A stretch of DNA of 31,905 nucleotides. Origin: DATLYB01 sp964502525. Lineage in GTDB: Bacteria; Bacteroidota; Bacteroidia; Chitinophagales; CAIOSU01. The stretch lies in the NCBI GenBank assembly GCA_964502525.1, contig CAZCXH010000044.1, positions 1-31,905 on the forward strand. Direction: 5' to 3'. Positions 23,401 to 30,023 of this stretch are shown piece by piece (the stretch's first letter is position 1; every line of letters begins with the position of its first letter). The notes beneath the pieces were generated by a model. That model was not told the origin of the DNA and did not search any database. It was given only the letters and a program-made list of their open reading frames with translations. The position numbers and the translations under genes were made by a program.

Positions 23401-24621
23401 NNNNNNNCCACATTAGTGACGAGTGATGCCACGTTCGAATCGCGCACATCCTGCAATCCTGCGGATGTTGGAGTGCAGGTATTGAACTTGATTAATCAGA
23501 ACGGTTGTGATTCGATCCACACGATTACAACGACTTTATCGCGCAGTACATCCACGTTTGAAAGTCGTACGTCATGTAATCCGATGGAAGCAGGCGTGGA
23601 AGTGCTTACATTGGTTAACCGGTACGGCTGCGATTCGATCCACACGATCACGACTACCTTCTTAGCATCGGATTCGACCTTTGAGAGCCGCACGTCTTGT
23701 GACCCGTCAGAAGCAGGAGTGGAAGTGCTGACGCNNNNNNNNNNNNNNNNNNNNNNNNNNNNNNNNNNNNNNNNNNNNNNNNNNNNNNNNNNNNNNNNNN
23801 NNNNNNNNNNNNNNNNNNNNNNNNNNNNNNNNNNTTTTGAGAGCCGCACGTCTTGTGACCCGTCAGAAGCAGGAGTGGAAGTGCTGACGCTGGTGAATCA
23901 GAACGGCTGCGATTCGATCCACACAATTACGACTACATTCCTTGCATCAGATTCAACTTTTGAGAGCCGCACGTCTTGTGACCCGTCAGAAGCAGGAGTG
24001 GAAGTGCTGACGTTGGTGAACCGGAACGGCTGCGATTCGATCCACACAATCATAACTACATTATCTGCCATTGAAGTTGCTGTCTCCTCTCCCAAAGACA
24101 CCATTACAGAAGGAGAAAGCATCACCTTGTCGGCTGTTTCATATTCGGGGGATCTCACTTATAACTGGACATCATCATCAGGCGTAACCCCGAACTGCAG
24201 CGACTGTGGCGGAAGCATGGTAGTGGCACCCGAACACACCACAGAATACCTGCTGATCGCGATGAATTCAGATGGATGCGCGGATACTGCAGGGCTGAAC
24301 GTAGTGGTTGTTCCCAACGCTCCTGAATGTCTGAAAACATTCTTTGTCCCCAACGCCTTCACCCCCAATGGTGACGGGCTGAATGATGTGTTCCACGTGT
24401 ATGGCGAAGGATTGCAGGAAGTTCAGCTAAGGATTTTCAACAGGTGGGGAGAGATGATTTTTGAATCAGCAAATCAATCTGCGGGATGGGACGGCACTTG
24501 CAAAGGGAAGCTGCTGACTCCCGATGTTTTTGTGTATGATGTGAGGATAAGCTTTTGCGATGGTTCAAGGCTCTCCCCGGGCGACTCTCACAGAACCGGG
24601 AGTGTTGCGCTGATCAGGTAA
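17461..24621 (+). CDS. Giant multidomain surface protein, T9SS type B cargo
   Basis: About 2386 residues as assembled, with two 100-N gaps. I chose the ATG at 17461 (MKTKFRFHSFLLAACIFLF, cleavage TFA/N) over a GTG at 17443. Order: an N-terminal region common in Bacteroidota gliding-associated proteins (HLGGNQYRVTIHFFNDC, CCRNGAI); Ig/PKD-like domains to about 620; a pectate-lyase-like beta-helix (about 640-1040) with a glycine-rich insertion; PKD-like domains; four SprB-like repeats (about 1310-1605, with GTYTVTVTD); a Cys/Asp-rich segment like the Dictyostelium CTDC repeats (about 1608-1677); eleven 41-residue Cys repeats (about 1686-2208); a last Ig-like domain; and the type B sorting domain (FFVPNAFTPNGDGLNDVF to the end). 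It should reach the surface through T9SS with the divergent PorP/SprF as partner. An adhesin or motility-type role is inferred from SprB-like content. Confidence 0.93.
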   Translation: MKTKFRFHSFLLAACIFLFCIFNSEKTFANHSAGAYFTYVHLGGNQYRVTIHFFNDCRETLPEPDQTVVISSASCGTTRNVTLAQQFHEPVAFNVCSNRSIGDCSQGIGMERYEYSGTITLPQQCSDWIISFDNCCRNGAIDNLVDARHQDIYIQARIDNRNNRVNNSPVPANPDAANSIPVVYICVNQPFNFNLGLTDPDRDRLTYSLIAPRNSFNSNIPFVAPYSATNPLSTANGFNLNSQTGQVTFTPTRIQNAVVTIQVREWRNGIEIASSNYDVQFVVENCSNRLPTATGFNGTQNYTMDIEACRQSSFTINTADAENNRVTLNYTGNIQGATFTTNNAVFPTGTFSWRPSASDTGTHTFMLTVTDTCGSNFYNYSINVIPSTVSINVGPDVSMCAGECVQLDEFNRPSGGVSYSWSPAAGLDYTNRRNPTACPQSTTTYTLTRTFSGGCTASDNIRVTVLSAPQINLGSNLNVCMDSCVQLNEPVGPNGTAYSWSPSSGLSSPAVRNPIACPQVTTTYNVTATFPNGCSSTDDVRLTVRPAIPVFVSPENSSVCNGNSIVLNASYSGSASLLWSTGETTQSITVNPSSDTFYTVQTITQYGCTQIDTAFVNISTPSSSQTCNNIYVTPNGTGSGLMPSDPTDLLTAIGMAQCSNVDIKMAIGTYNISHPISISSFMTLEGGFDPLNNWTKTSLRGATTIFRNNLNPDGPPDAPHLIAVSASNSSFFRLQDLTIETADGAVSNGAGASTYGIHINNCSNYEIVRCHVISGNGGDGANGATHPGSGGSTRTAARGGAGGDGSAQVDGCNGSSDPGDNGRRGGSSSFLLLGAAGGSGGLGVSNGGCILGCFSGSDGANGRDGSNGSTGNAGSGFSQGDRPAPNTDLNLYYVPNTPESGDDGWGGGGGGGGSGAAVGCSGCLTSSGDAFGGVGGEGGIGGLGGNGGYGGGGSFPIYVYDGGSGRIEDCSLTAGNPGAGGLGTSGQIGGAGGQGSAGGTYTRCSLQRTGGDGGDGGRGGRGGRGRDGANGLSSKLFVANGTAPSVISGGAVQTISQAVNNPADFDLAAQPIINVSNESCTNIAVNFSSAASGNWNFGSGASPASSTGRNMSAVYSSVGRKNIAYSGNTYTGFKNIAIANSGLHPEIIATAQQIAPGEYEVCEGSVVSFSNSDPGIGYEWEIDGAVPRIRTTQSVNNVPFNAPGAYVVKLRIESDCCGWSSPDSVTLYVRPQTRIAVSRDTSVCPGDSVTLAASGAASYAWMPAGTLSANSGATVVAFPSATTTYTVSGDNSNICGSGEAQVTVTVNNPPVINIATVAATCLLPGSATVTPSGGSGNYSYAWNTSPVQSTATATGLPAGTYWVTVADNGTRCSSEQEVTVAVSDPPSLSASAVDVTCGSNGLATVTASAGSGSYSYSWNTDPVQTGAAATGLSGGSYTVTVTDTITGCSAATDVVVSNSGALVVFIGSNSNISCAGLSDGSATVAISGGRSPYDILWSNNETNNTIANLSAGRYAVTVTDDAGCSDSTDVVIAEPSALQVDIHEHTGATCSDPTGGSAGVHVHGNDVAYLWSTGETSDVISGLSGGTYTVTVTDANSCTESASVIISVEACDDSDLCTDDDCVNQQCVFSPVMCDDHDACTGDACVNGRCESAPIICDDGNVCTSDDCDALIGCTAMSLPIDSTIEHRTSCNPVDTGVQVLHLSNHNGCDSVHTIITSFLESNFTFESNTSCNPADTGIVSHTFTNHYGCDSVHTITTTLALVSTSTENITGCDSVTINGTTYFASTTFSDTIRGGSVNGCDSLVNYVVTIHASNSTFGFATSCNPADTGRVSYTYMNRFGCDSVHTIITTLVTGDATFESRTSCNPADVGVQVLNLINQHGCDSIHTITTTLLESDITSESRTSCNPADTGAVVLNLVNRFGCDSVHTITTTLVTGDATFESRTSCNPXXXXXXXXXXXXXXXXXXXXXXXXXXXXXXXXXXTLVTSDATFESRTSCNPADVGVQVLNLINQNGCDSIHTITTTLSRSTSTFESRTSCNPMEAGVEVLTLVNRYGCDSIHTITTTFLASDSTFESRTSCDPSEAGVEVLTXXXXXXXXXXXXXXXXXXXXXXXXXXXXXXXXXXFESRTSCDPSEAGVEVLTLVNQNGCDSIHTITTTFLASDSTFESRTSCDPSEAGVEVLTLVNRNGCDSIHTIITTLSAIEVAVSSPKDTITEGESITLSAVSYSGDLTYNWTSSSGVTPNCSDCGGSMVVAPEHTTEYLLIAMNSDGCADTAGLNVVVVPNAPECLKTFFVPNAFTPNGDGLNDVFHVYGEGLQEVQLRIFNRWGEMIFESANQSAGWDGTCKGKLLTPDVFVYDVRISFCDGSRLSPGDSHRTGSVALIR
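19782..20553 (+). repeat. Glycine-rich insertion in the beta-helix domain
   Basis: About 257 residues dominated by Gly with Asp, Asn, Ser and Ala (GGNGGYGGGGS, GGDGGDGGRGGRGGRGRDG), interrupted by phrases resembling helix rungs (FPIYVYDGGSGRIEDCSLT). It lies inside a pectate-lyase-like beta-helix, so it probably forms long loops or an alternative Gly-rich fold. Confidence 0.75.
23308..23407. other. Assembly gap (100 N)
   Basis: A run of exactly 100 N interrupts a 123-nt repeat unit. If no whole unit is missing, the true size implied by the period is 70 nt, which keeps the frame. Confidence 0.97.
23735..23834. other. Assembly gap (100 N)
   Basis: A second run of exactly 100 N lies inside a 123-nt repeat unit. 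The repeat period implies 67 nt are really missing, plus any whole units, which also keeps the frame. Confidence 0.97.
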
Positions 24622-24841
24622 GCAATGTTTATAGAATGCCGACAGCAGTCAAATCTGCTATGAGATTGAAAATTCCGCAGTTGCCATCTGGATTTCAGGT
24701 TGCCCGATTTTTCCGGTCCGATTGGCTATCCGGGGATTTTCAACAACCTTGTTCACAACTTTTTCAGCCCTGTTTTTTTTTAATTCTTGGAAAGTTTCTA
24801 TATTGGAACCGCCTATTCTAAAAGTTTAAAATCAAACTAAT

Positions 24842-25754
24842 ATGAAAAAGATAACTTTCATCGGGGTTATGATCGCTATTATTTCCCGGATCGCATTTTC
24901 CCAAATCCCCCAGGCTATCAAATATCAAACAATCATCAGGGATGGGGAGGGGCAAATTTTAGCCAATGCCCAGGTATTTATCAGGATGAGCATTATTGAC
25001 AGCGCCTCCGGGGGAACTGAGGTGTATAAGGAATTTCATAAAACCGGAACCAATGAGTTCGGGTTAGTTTCAATTTCCCTTGGGAGAGGAATTGTCAACT
25101 CCGGCAGTTTTCCGAACATTCAATGGGCTACAGGGAAAAAATGGCTCAGGGTTGAATTATCGCATGATGAAGGCACCAATTATACGCTCATGGGATTTGC
25201 GGAAATGTTGTCCGTGCCTTATGCCCTCTTTGGCGGCACGGGTGGAATTATTTCAAATGTCAGCTTCGATTCAAATACCAACCTGTTCACCATTACTGAA
25301 TCCGGAGTTGTTCATTCAACTACGGTCGCTGAAGAAACGGATGACCTTAGCGATAACCTCTTAAATGACCTTAGCGATGTTTCAACAACCCCGCAGGCAG
25401 ACCAGGTGCTGAAATGGGACGGCTCACAATGGATTTCTGCGGATGACGAAACAAATAACCAAACCATTGCTATAACCGGAAACGTCCTGAGTATAACTGA
25501 CGGAAATACGGTGGACTTGTCGCCATATCTTGACAATACGGATGACCAGGTAATTTCATTCGATTCTGCAACAAACACCTTAACGCTTGAAGATGGCGGC
25601 AGCGTGATCTTACCAACAAACACAGGCCCGCAGGGTCCTCCGGGAGTTCAGGGACCTCCCGGTGCTGACGGAGTTGATGGCGCTCAAGGTCCGCAGGGTG
25701 ATCCCGGTCCGCAAGGTCCTCCCGGAAACCCGGCTACTGACGATCAGACATTAA
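24842..25754 (+). CDS. Collagen-like fibre protein, N-terminal part (up to assembly gap)
   Basis: This is the 5' part of a single gene continuing after the N-run. A signal peptide (about 1-20, IAFS/Q) leads into a domain common at the start of Bacteroidota fibre proteins (IPQAIKYQTIIRDGEGQILA, ... LMGFAEMLSVPYALFGG, to about 135). A linker of short beta-type repeats resembling phage tail-fibre shafts follows (ITGNVLSITDGNTVDLSPYL, ISFDSATNTLTLEDGGSVILP). The first collagen-like block starts near residue 262 (GPQGPPGVQGPPGADG). The reading frame is clean up to the gap. Beyond it this frame becomes a meaningless translation that soon stops, because the 100-N placeholder is not the true length. 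The protein is probably a trimeric secreted or surface fibre. I see no T9SS sorting domain, so its export route beyond the inner membrane is unclear. Confidence 0.9.
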
Positions 25755-28169
25755 NNNNNNNNNNNNNNNNNNNNNNNNNNNNNNNNNNNNNNNNNNNNNN
25801 NNNNNNNNNNNNNNNNNNNNNNNNNNNNNNNNNNNNNNNNNNNNNNNNNNNNNNCCAATGGCACTCCAGGTCCACAGGGACCTGCCGGTCCGCAAGGTCC
25901 CGCAGGCGCGGATGGCGCTCAAGGTCCCCAAGGTGATCCCGGTCCGCAAGGTCCTCCCGGAAACCCGGCTACTGACGATCAGACATTAAGTTTCGATTCA
26001 ATATCTTTCTTGCTCACCATAGACAACGGCAATTCCGTTGACATGGGCGCAATCACCAATGGCACTCCAGGTCCACAGGGGCCTGCCGGTCCGCAAGGTC
26101 CCGCAGGCGCTGATGGCGCTCAAGGTCCACAAGGCGATCCGGGTCCAGCAGGTGTTCAAGGTCCCGCAGGTGCTGATGGCGCACAAGGTCCACAGGGCGA
26201 TCCCGGTCCGCAAGGTCCTCCCGGAAACCCGGCTACTGACGATCAGACATTAAGTTTCGATTCAATATCTTTCTTGCTCACCATAGACAACGGCAATTCC
26301 GTTGACCTGGGCGCAATCACCAATGGCACTCCAGGTCCACAGGGACCTGCCGGTCCGCAAGGTCCCGCAGGCGCGGATGGCGCTCAAGGTCCCCAAGGTG
26401 ATCCCGGTCCAGCGGGACCGCAAGGTGTTCAAGGTCCAGCGGGAGTTGATGGCGCACAGGGTCCGCAGGGTCCTCCCGGAAACCCGGCTACTGACGATCA
26501 GACATTAAGTTTCGATTCAATATCTTTCTTGCTCACCATAGACAACGGCAATTCCGTTGACCTGGGCGCAATCACCAATGGCACTCCAGGTCCACAGGGA
26601 CCTGCCGGTCCGCAAGGTCCCGCAGGCGCTGATGGCACACAGGGTCCGCAGGGTGTTGCCGGTCCAGCGGGTCCGCAAGGTATTCAAGGTGATCCCGGTC
26701 CAGCAGGTCCGCAGGGTATTCCAGGTCCTCCGGGCGCTGATGGCGCTCAAGGTCCGCAAGGCGATCCGGGTCCAGCAGGTGCTCAAGGTCCCGCAGGTGC
26801 TGATGGTGCACAAGGTCCGCAGGGTGATCCGGGTCCAACCGGACCTCAGGGTATTCAAGGTACTCCGGGAGCCGATGGTGTACAGGGTCCTCCGGGAGAC
26901 CCGGCTACTGACGATCAGACATTAAGTTTCGATACTATATCTTTTACGCTCTCAATAGACAATGGCAATTCCGTTGACTTGGGCGCAATCACCAATGGAA
27001 CTCCCGGACCACAGGGTCCAGCCGGTCCTCAAGGTCCTCCGGGAGCCGATGGCGCACAAGGTCCGCAAGGTGATCCCGGTCCGCAAGGTCCTCAGGGCGT
27101 TGCTGGATCTGCCGGAGCCGATGGAATTGACGGAGTTGGAATTGCTTCAACTACTGATAATGGCAACGGAACTTTTACCATTAATTATAGTGATGGTTCT
27201 TCATTCACTACTTCTGATTTAACCGGACCTGCCGGTCCGCAAGGTCCCGCAGGCGCGGATGGCGCTCAAGGTCCGCAAGGCGATCCGGGTCCAGCAGGTG
27301 TTCAAGGTCCTCCGGGCGCGGATGGCGCACAGGGTCCGCAAGGTGATCCAGGTCCAGCCGGACCGCAAGGCATTCAAGGTATTCCGGGAGCCGATGGCGC
27401 TCAAGGTCCACAGGGTGATCCGGGTCCTGCCGGTCCACAAGGTATTCCAGGCGCTCCGGGTGCTGATGGCGCACAGGGTCCGCAAGGTGTTCCCGGTCCA
27501 GCGGGACCACAAGGTATTCCAGGTGCTCCGGGTGCTGATGGCGCACAAGGTCCGCAAGGCGATCCCGGTCCAGCGGGACCACAGGGTATTCAGGGTACTC
27601 CCGGTGCTGATGGCGCTCAAGGTCCGCAAGGTGATCCAGGTCCAGCCGGTCCACAGGGCATTCAAGGTCCTCCGGGAGTTGATGGCGCGCAAGGTCCGCA
27701 GGGCGATCCGGGTCCTGCCGGTCCACAGGGTGTTCAAGGTCCAGCGGGTGCCGCTGGCGCACAGGGTCCCCAGGGTGATCCGGGTCCTGCCGGTCCTCAA
27801 GGTATTCCAGGTGCTCCGGGTGCTGATGGCGCACAAGGTCCGCAAGGTGTTCCCGGTCCAGCAGGGGCACAGGGTATTCAAGGTCCTCCGGGTGCTGATG
27901 GCGCTCAGGGTCCACAAGGCGATCCCGGACCTCCCGGGCCGCAGGGACCGGCAGGACTTCAGGGTGCGCAGGGACCTCCGGGCAATGACGGAGCTGATGG
28001 CACACAAGGTCCGCAAGGTGTTCCCGGTCCAGCGGGAGCACAAGGTATTCAAGGTCTTCAGGGTGCTGATGGCGCACAAGGTCCGCAGGGTGACCCCGGA
28101 CCACAAGGCTTGCAAGGGCTACAGGGACTGCAAGGAATTCAAGGTATTCAGGGACCTCCGGGAGATCCG
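25625..28169 (+). repeat. Collagen-like G-X-Y repeat region with 72-nt higher-order unit
   Basis: Seven G-X-Y blocks are separated by spacers of type DDQTLSFDSISF...GNSVDLGAITN and one spacer rich in Thr, Asn and Ser. The last block (27225-28169) is about 105 uninterrupted triplets, built largely from a 24-residue unit (GADGAQGPQGDPGPAGPQGI plus four). Neighbouring copies are nearly identical at nucleotide level, suggesting recent expansion or gene conversion. Confidence 0.93.
25755..25854. other. Assembly gap (100 N) that breaks a reading frame
   Basis: A run of exactly 100 N inside a collagen-block spacer. By alignment with the other spacers the minimal missing piece is 66 nt, a multiple of three that joins the two halves of the gene in frame. 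The placeholder length shifts the frame instead. Confidence 0.97.
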
Positions 28170-29876
28170 GCAACGGACGACCAAACTTTGTCTATTGCTG
28201 GAAGCAACCTCTCCATCAGCGGAGGCAACACGGTGGCTCTTCCTTCCCTTGGCGACAACCTCGGCAACCATACGGCAACGCAAAATATTCTGCTGAACGG
28301 CAATTGGCTCTCCAACGATGGCGGCAATGAAGGCATCCTTATTGACAATACCGGGAGAGTGGGAGTTGGAATAATACCCACTGCGCCACTGCATGTGGCC
28401 GGTGGCAACTGGAACCTCAGCACCACCGAGGGGGATTTCAAAATGGGAAACGATGTCATTCGCCTGAAAATGGGCATCGCATTGGGCGGTGGAGGATCAG
28501 GCAGTGTAAGGATGAATGCCTTCGGAGGAAACACACCGAAGTTGATCCTGGGGGCGCAAGGATATAGTACAGTTTATATTGATTCAAACAGGGTGGGCAT
28601 AGGCACTGCAGTCCCTGCCGCTAAACTGGAGGTTTCGGATGCCGGCACGGTGATTCCCCGGTTTACTTCCACCGATAACCTGGCAGTCGGGCTCGATCTT
28701 ATCAGAACCGGCACCACCAGCAGGGATTGGAGGCTGGTGAACCAGACCGGCAACCTGCGTATCCAATATCATCTTGACATTGACAATAATACACCCGCTG
28801 ACGCGGTGTTCATTGAAGGAGCCACCGGTGAAGTAGGCATCAATACAATTGCTCCTGCCGGAATGCTACACATCAAGGGAGCGGCAAATACTTCTCAATT
28901 AATCATTGACGCCAATGCCACTCAGTCAAATACAAACCCTCTCATCAAGTTGCGAAATTCGGCAGCAACAGACCTGATGCATATTCATTCCGATGGTCCT
29001 GAAAACACTTTTGTAGGGTTACACGCAGGAAGAAACAATATATACGATGGACTTGGCGTAGATCCTACAGGAGATAATAACACATTCGTTGGTTCCGAAG
29101 CTGGAAGTTCAAACACCAGTGGGGATAATAATACCGCTGTCGGATTCCGCGCTCTTTTTAACAACACTTCTGGTGGCTATAATGTCGCAATAGGTATGGG
29201 CGCATTGCTCAACAACAACGCGCACTCCAACACAGGTTTAGGGTTCTCCGCTAACTCAACCGGCAATTATGCTAATACTACCGGCTTGGGAAACAATGCT
29301 GATTGCACCGGTGATAACCAAGTTCGTATTGGTGATGAATATGTAACCAGCATTGGCGGCTATGCCGGCTGGACCACTCTTCCTTCCGATGGACAGTTCA
29401 AAAAAAATGTAAAAGAAGATGTTGATGGGTTGGAATTCATCATGAAGCTGCGCCCCGTGACCTACAATGTTGACTTGCAGAAAATTGAAGATTTTTTTGA
29501 AAAACATTATGGCGAAAGGGATACGCTCACCTGGGACGGAAAATACGACAAGGAAAATATTCGCTACAGCGGTTTTATTGCACAAGAAGTCGAGCAAGCG
29601 GCAGCCGAAGCCGGGTATGATTTCAGCGGGGTGGATAAGCCTAAAAACGAAAAGGATTTCTATGGCTTGCGCTATGCGGAGTTTGTGGTGCCGCTGGTGA
29701 AAGCCATGCAGGAGCAGCAGGAGATGATTGAAGCCATGAAGCAATCTCAGAAGTCCGGCATGGAAGCTTATGAAGAGCTTAAAAAGCAGAATGACCTGCT
29801 TCTTGAAAAAATAAATTATCTCGAAACAGCCATACGGGAAATGAAGGACGGGGATGTATTGAGCGGAAGGAAGTAA
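25857..29876 (+). CDS. Collagen-like fibre protein, C-terminal part with YadA-like head and S74 chaperone
   Basis: This is the 3' part of the gene starting at 24842; it has no true start of its own. About 770 residues of G-X-Y collagen-like blocks and spacers come first. Next are a beta-rich segment with GRVGVGIIPTAPLHV-type phrases (VGIGTAVPAAKLEV, EVGINTIAPAGMLHI), a YadA-like head (residues about 1047-1162: NNTFVGSEAGSSNTSG, NNTAVGFRALFNNTSG), and a peptidase S74 intramolecular chaperone. The S74 start reads PSDGQFKKNVKE, with the catalytic Ser and a Lys five residues later as in phage endosialidases. RYSGFIAQEVEQA and YGLRYAEFVVPLVKAMQE follow, then a C-terminal coiled coil. S74 domains help trimers fold and then cut themselves off, so the mature product is probably a trimeric collagen-like fibre lacking the last ~160 residues. 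Confidence 0.92.
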   Translation, partial: NGTPGPQGPAGPQGPAGADGAQGPQGDPGPQGPPGNPATDDQTLSFDSISFLLTIDNGNSVDMGAITNGTPGPQGPAGPQGPAGADGAQGPQGDPGPAGVQGPAGADGAQGPQGDPGPQGPPGNPATDDQTLSFDSISFLLTIDNGNSVDLGAITNGTPGPQGPAGPQGPAGADGAQGPQGDPGPAGPQGVQGPAGVDGAQGPQGPPGNPATDDQTLSFDSISFLLTIDNGNSVDLGAITNGTPGPQGPAGPQGPAGADGTQGPQGVAGPAGPQGIQGDPGPAGPQGIPGPPGADGAQGPQGDPGPAGAQGPAGADGAQGPQGDPGPTGPQGIQGTPGADGVQGPPGDPATDDQTLSFDTISFTLSIDNGNSVDLGAITNGTPGPQGPAGPQGPPGADGAQGPQGDPGPQGPQGVAGSAGADGIDGVGIASTTDNGNGTFTINYSDGSSFTTSDLTGPAGPQGPAGADGAQGPQGDPGPAGVQGPPGADGAQGPQGDPGPAGPQGIQGIPGADGAQGPQGDPGPAGPQGIPGAPGADGAQGPQGVPGPAGPQGIPGAPGADGAQGPQGDPGPAGPQGIQGTPGADGAQGPQGDPGPAGPQGIQGPPGVDGAQGPQGDPGPAGPQGVQGPAGAAGAQGPQGDPGPAGPQGIPGAPGADGAQGPQGVPGPAGAQGIQGPPGADGAQGPQGDPGPPGPQGPAGLQGAQGPPGNDGADGTQGPQGVPGPAGAQGIQGLQGADGAQGPQGDPGPQGLQGLQGLQGIQGIQGPPGDPATDDQTLSIAGSNLSISGGNTVALPSLGDNLGNHTATQNILLNGNWLSNDGGNEGILIDNTGRVGVGIIPTAPLHVAGGNWNLSTTEGDFKMGNDVIRLKMGIALGGGGSGSVRMNAFGGNTPKLILGAQGYSTVYIDSNRVGIGTAVPAAKLEVSDAGTVIPRFTSTDNLAVGLDLIRTGTTSRDWRLVNQTGNLRIQYHLDIDNNTPADAVFIEGATGEVGINTIAPAGMLHIKGAANTSQLIIDANATQSNTNPLIKLRNSAATDLMHIHSDGPENTFVGLHAGRNNIYDGLGVDPTGDNNTFVGSEAGSSNTSGDNNTAVGFRALFNNTSGGYNVAIGMGALLNNNAHSNTGLGFSANSTGNYANTTGLGNNADCTGDNQVRIGDEYVTSIGGYAGWTTLPSDGQFKKNVKEDVDGLEFIMKLRPVTYNVDLQKIEDFFEKHYGERDTLTWDGKYDKENIRYSGFIAQEVEQAAAEAGYDFSGVDKPKNEKDFYGLRYAEFVVPLVKAMQEQQEMIEAMKQSQKSGMEAYEELKKQNDLLLEKINYLETAIREMKDGDVLSGRK
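29385..29402 (+). other. Predicted S74 self-cleavage site
   Basis: The codons encode SDGQFK. In S74 chaperones of the endosialidase type, the chain is cut between Ser and Asp using that Ser and a Lys five positions on. Both residues are present, so the chaperone is predicted to be active and released. Confidence 0.7.
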
Positions 29877-30023
29877 TGTGTTTTACTGGGCGGGCTTTGT
29901 GCTGGCGGGGAGGGAAAGAAGAATCGCTTGAATTAGGCTGAAAGGATAAAAGCAGATGATCATATATGGTCTATCAGGACTTTCGCTTATAATTCTTTCA
30001 CTTTACTTCCTAAAAAGAAAGGT

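Larger units (their letters stand above)
22516..24084 (+). repeat. Eleven 123-nt (41-aa) Cys repeats
   Basis: Units begin at 22516, 22639, 22915, 23038, 23161, 23284, 23437, 23560, 23683, 23839 and 23962. The consensus is ESRTSCNP...GV.VL.L.N..GCDSIHTITTTL with two Cys per unit. All gap-free steps are exactly 123 nt, except for a 153-nt insert of a different unit (TGCDSVTINGTTY type) after the second. Two units contain assembly gaps. Confidence 0.92.

Noticed and set aside
26517..28173. Long open frames on the minus strand and in other plus frames across the collagen region
   Set aside because: They are by-products of the G-X-Y codon pattern, with low-complexity translations and no start signals or domains.
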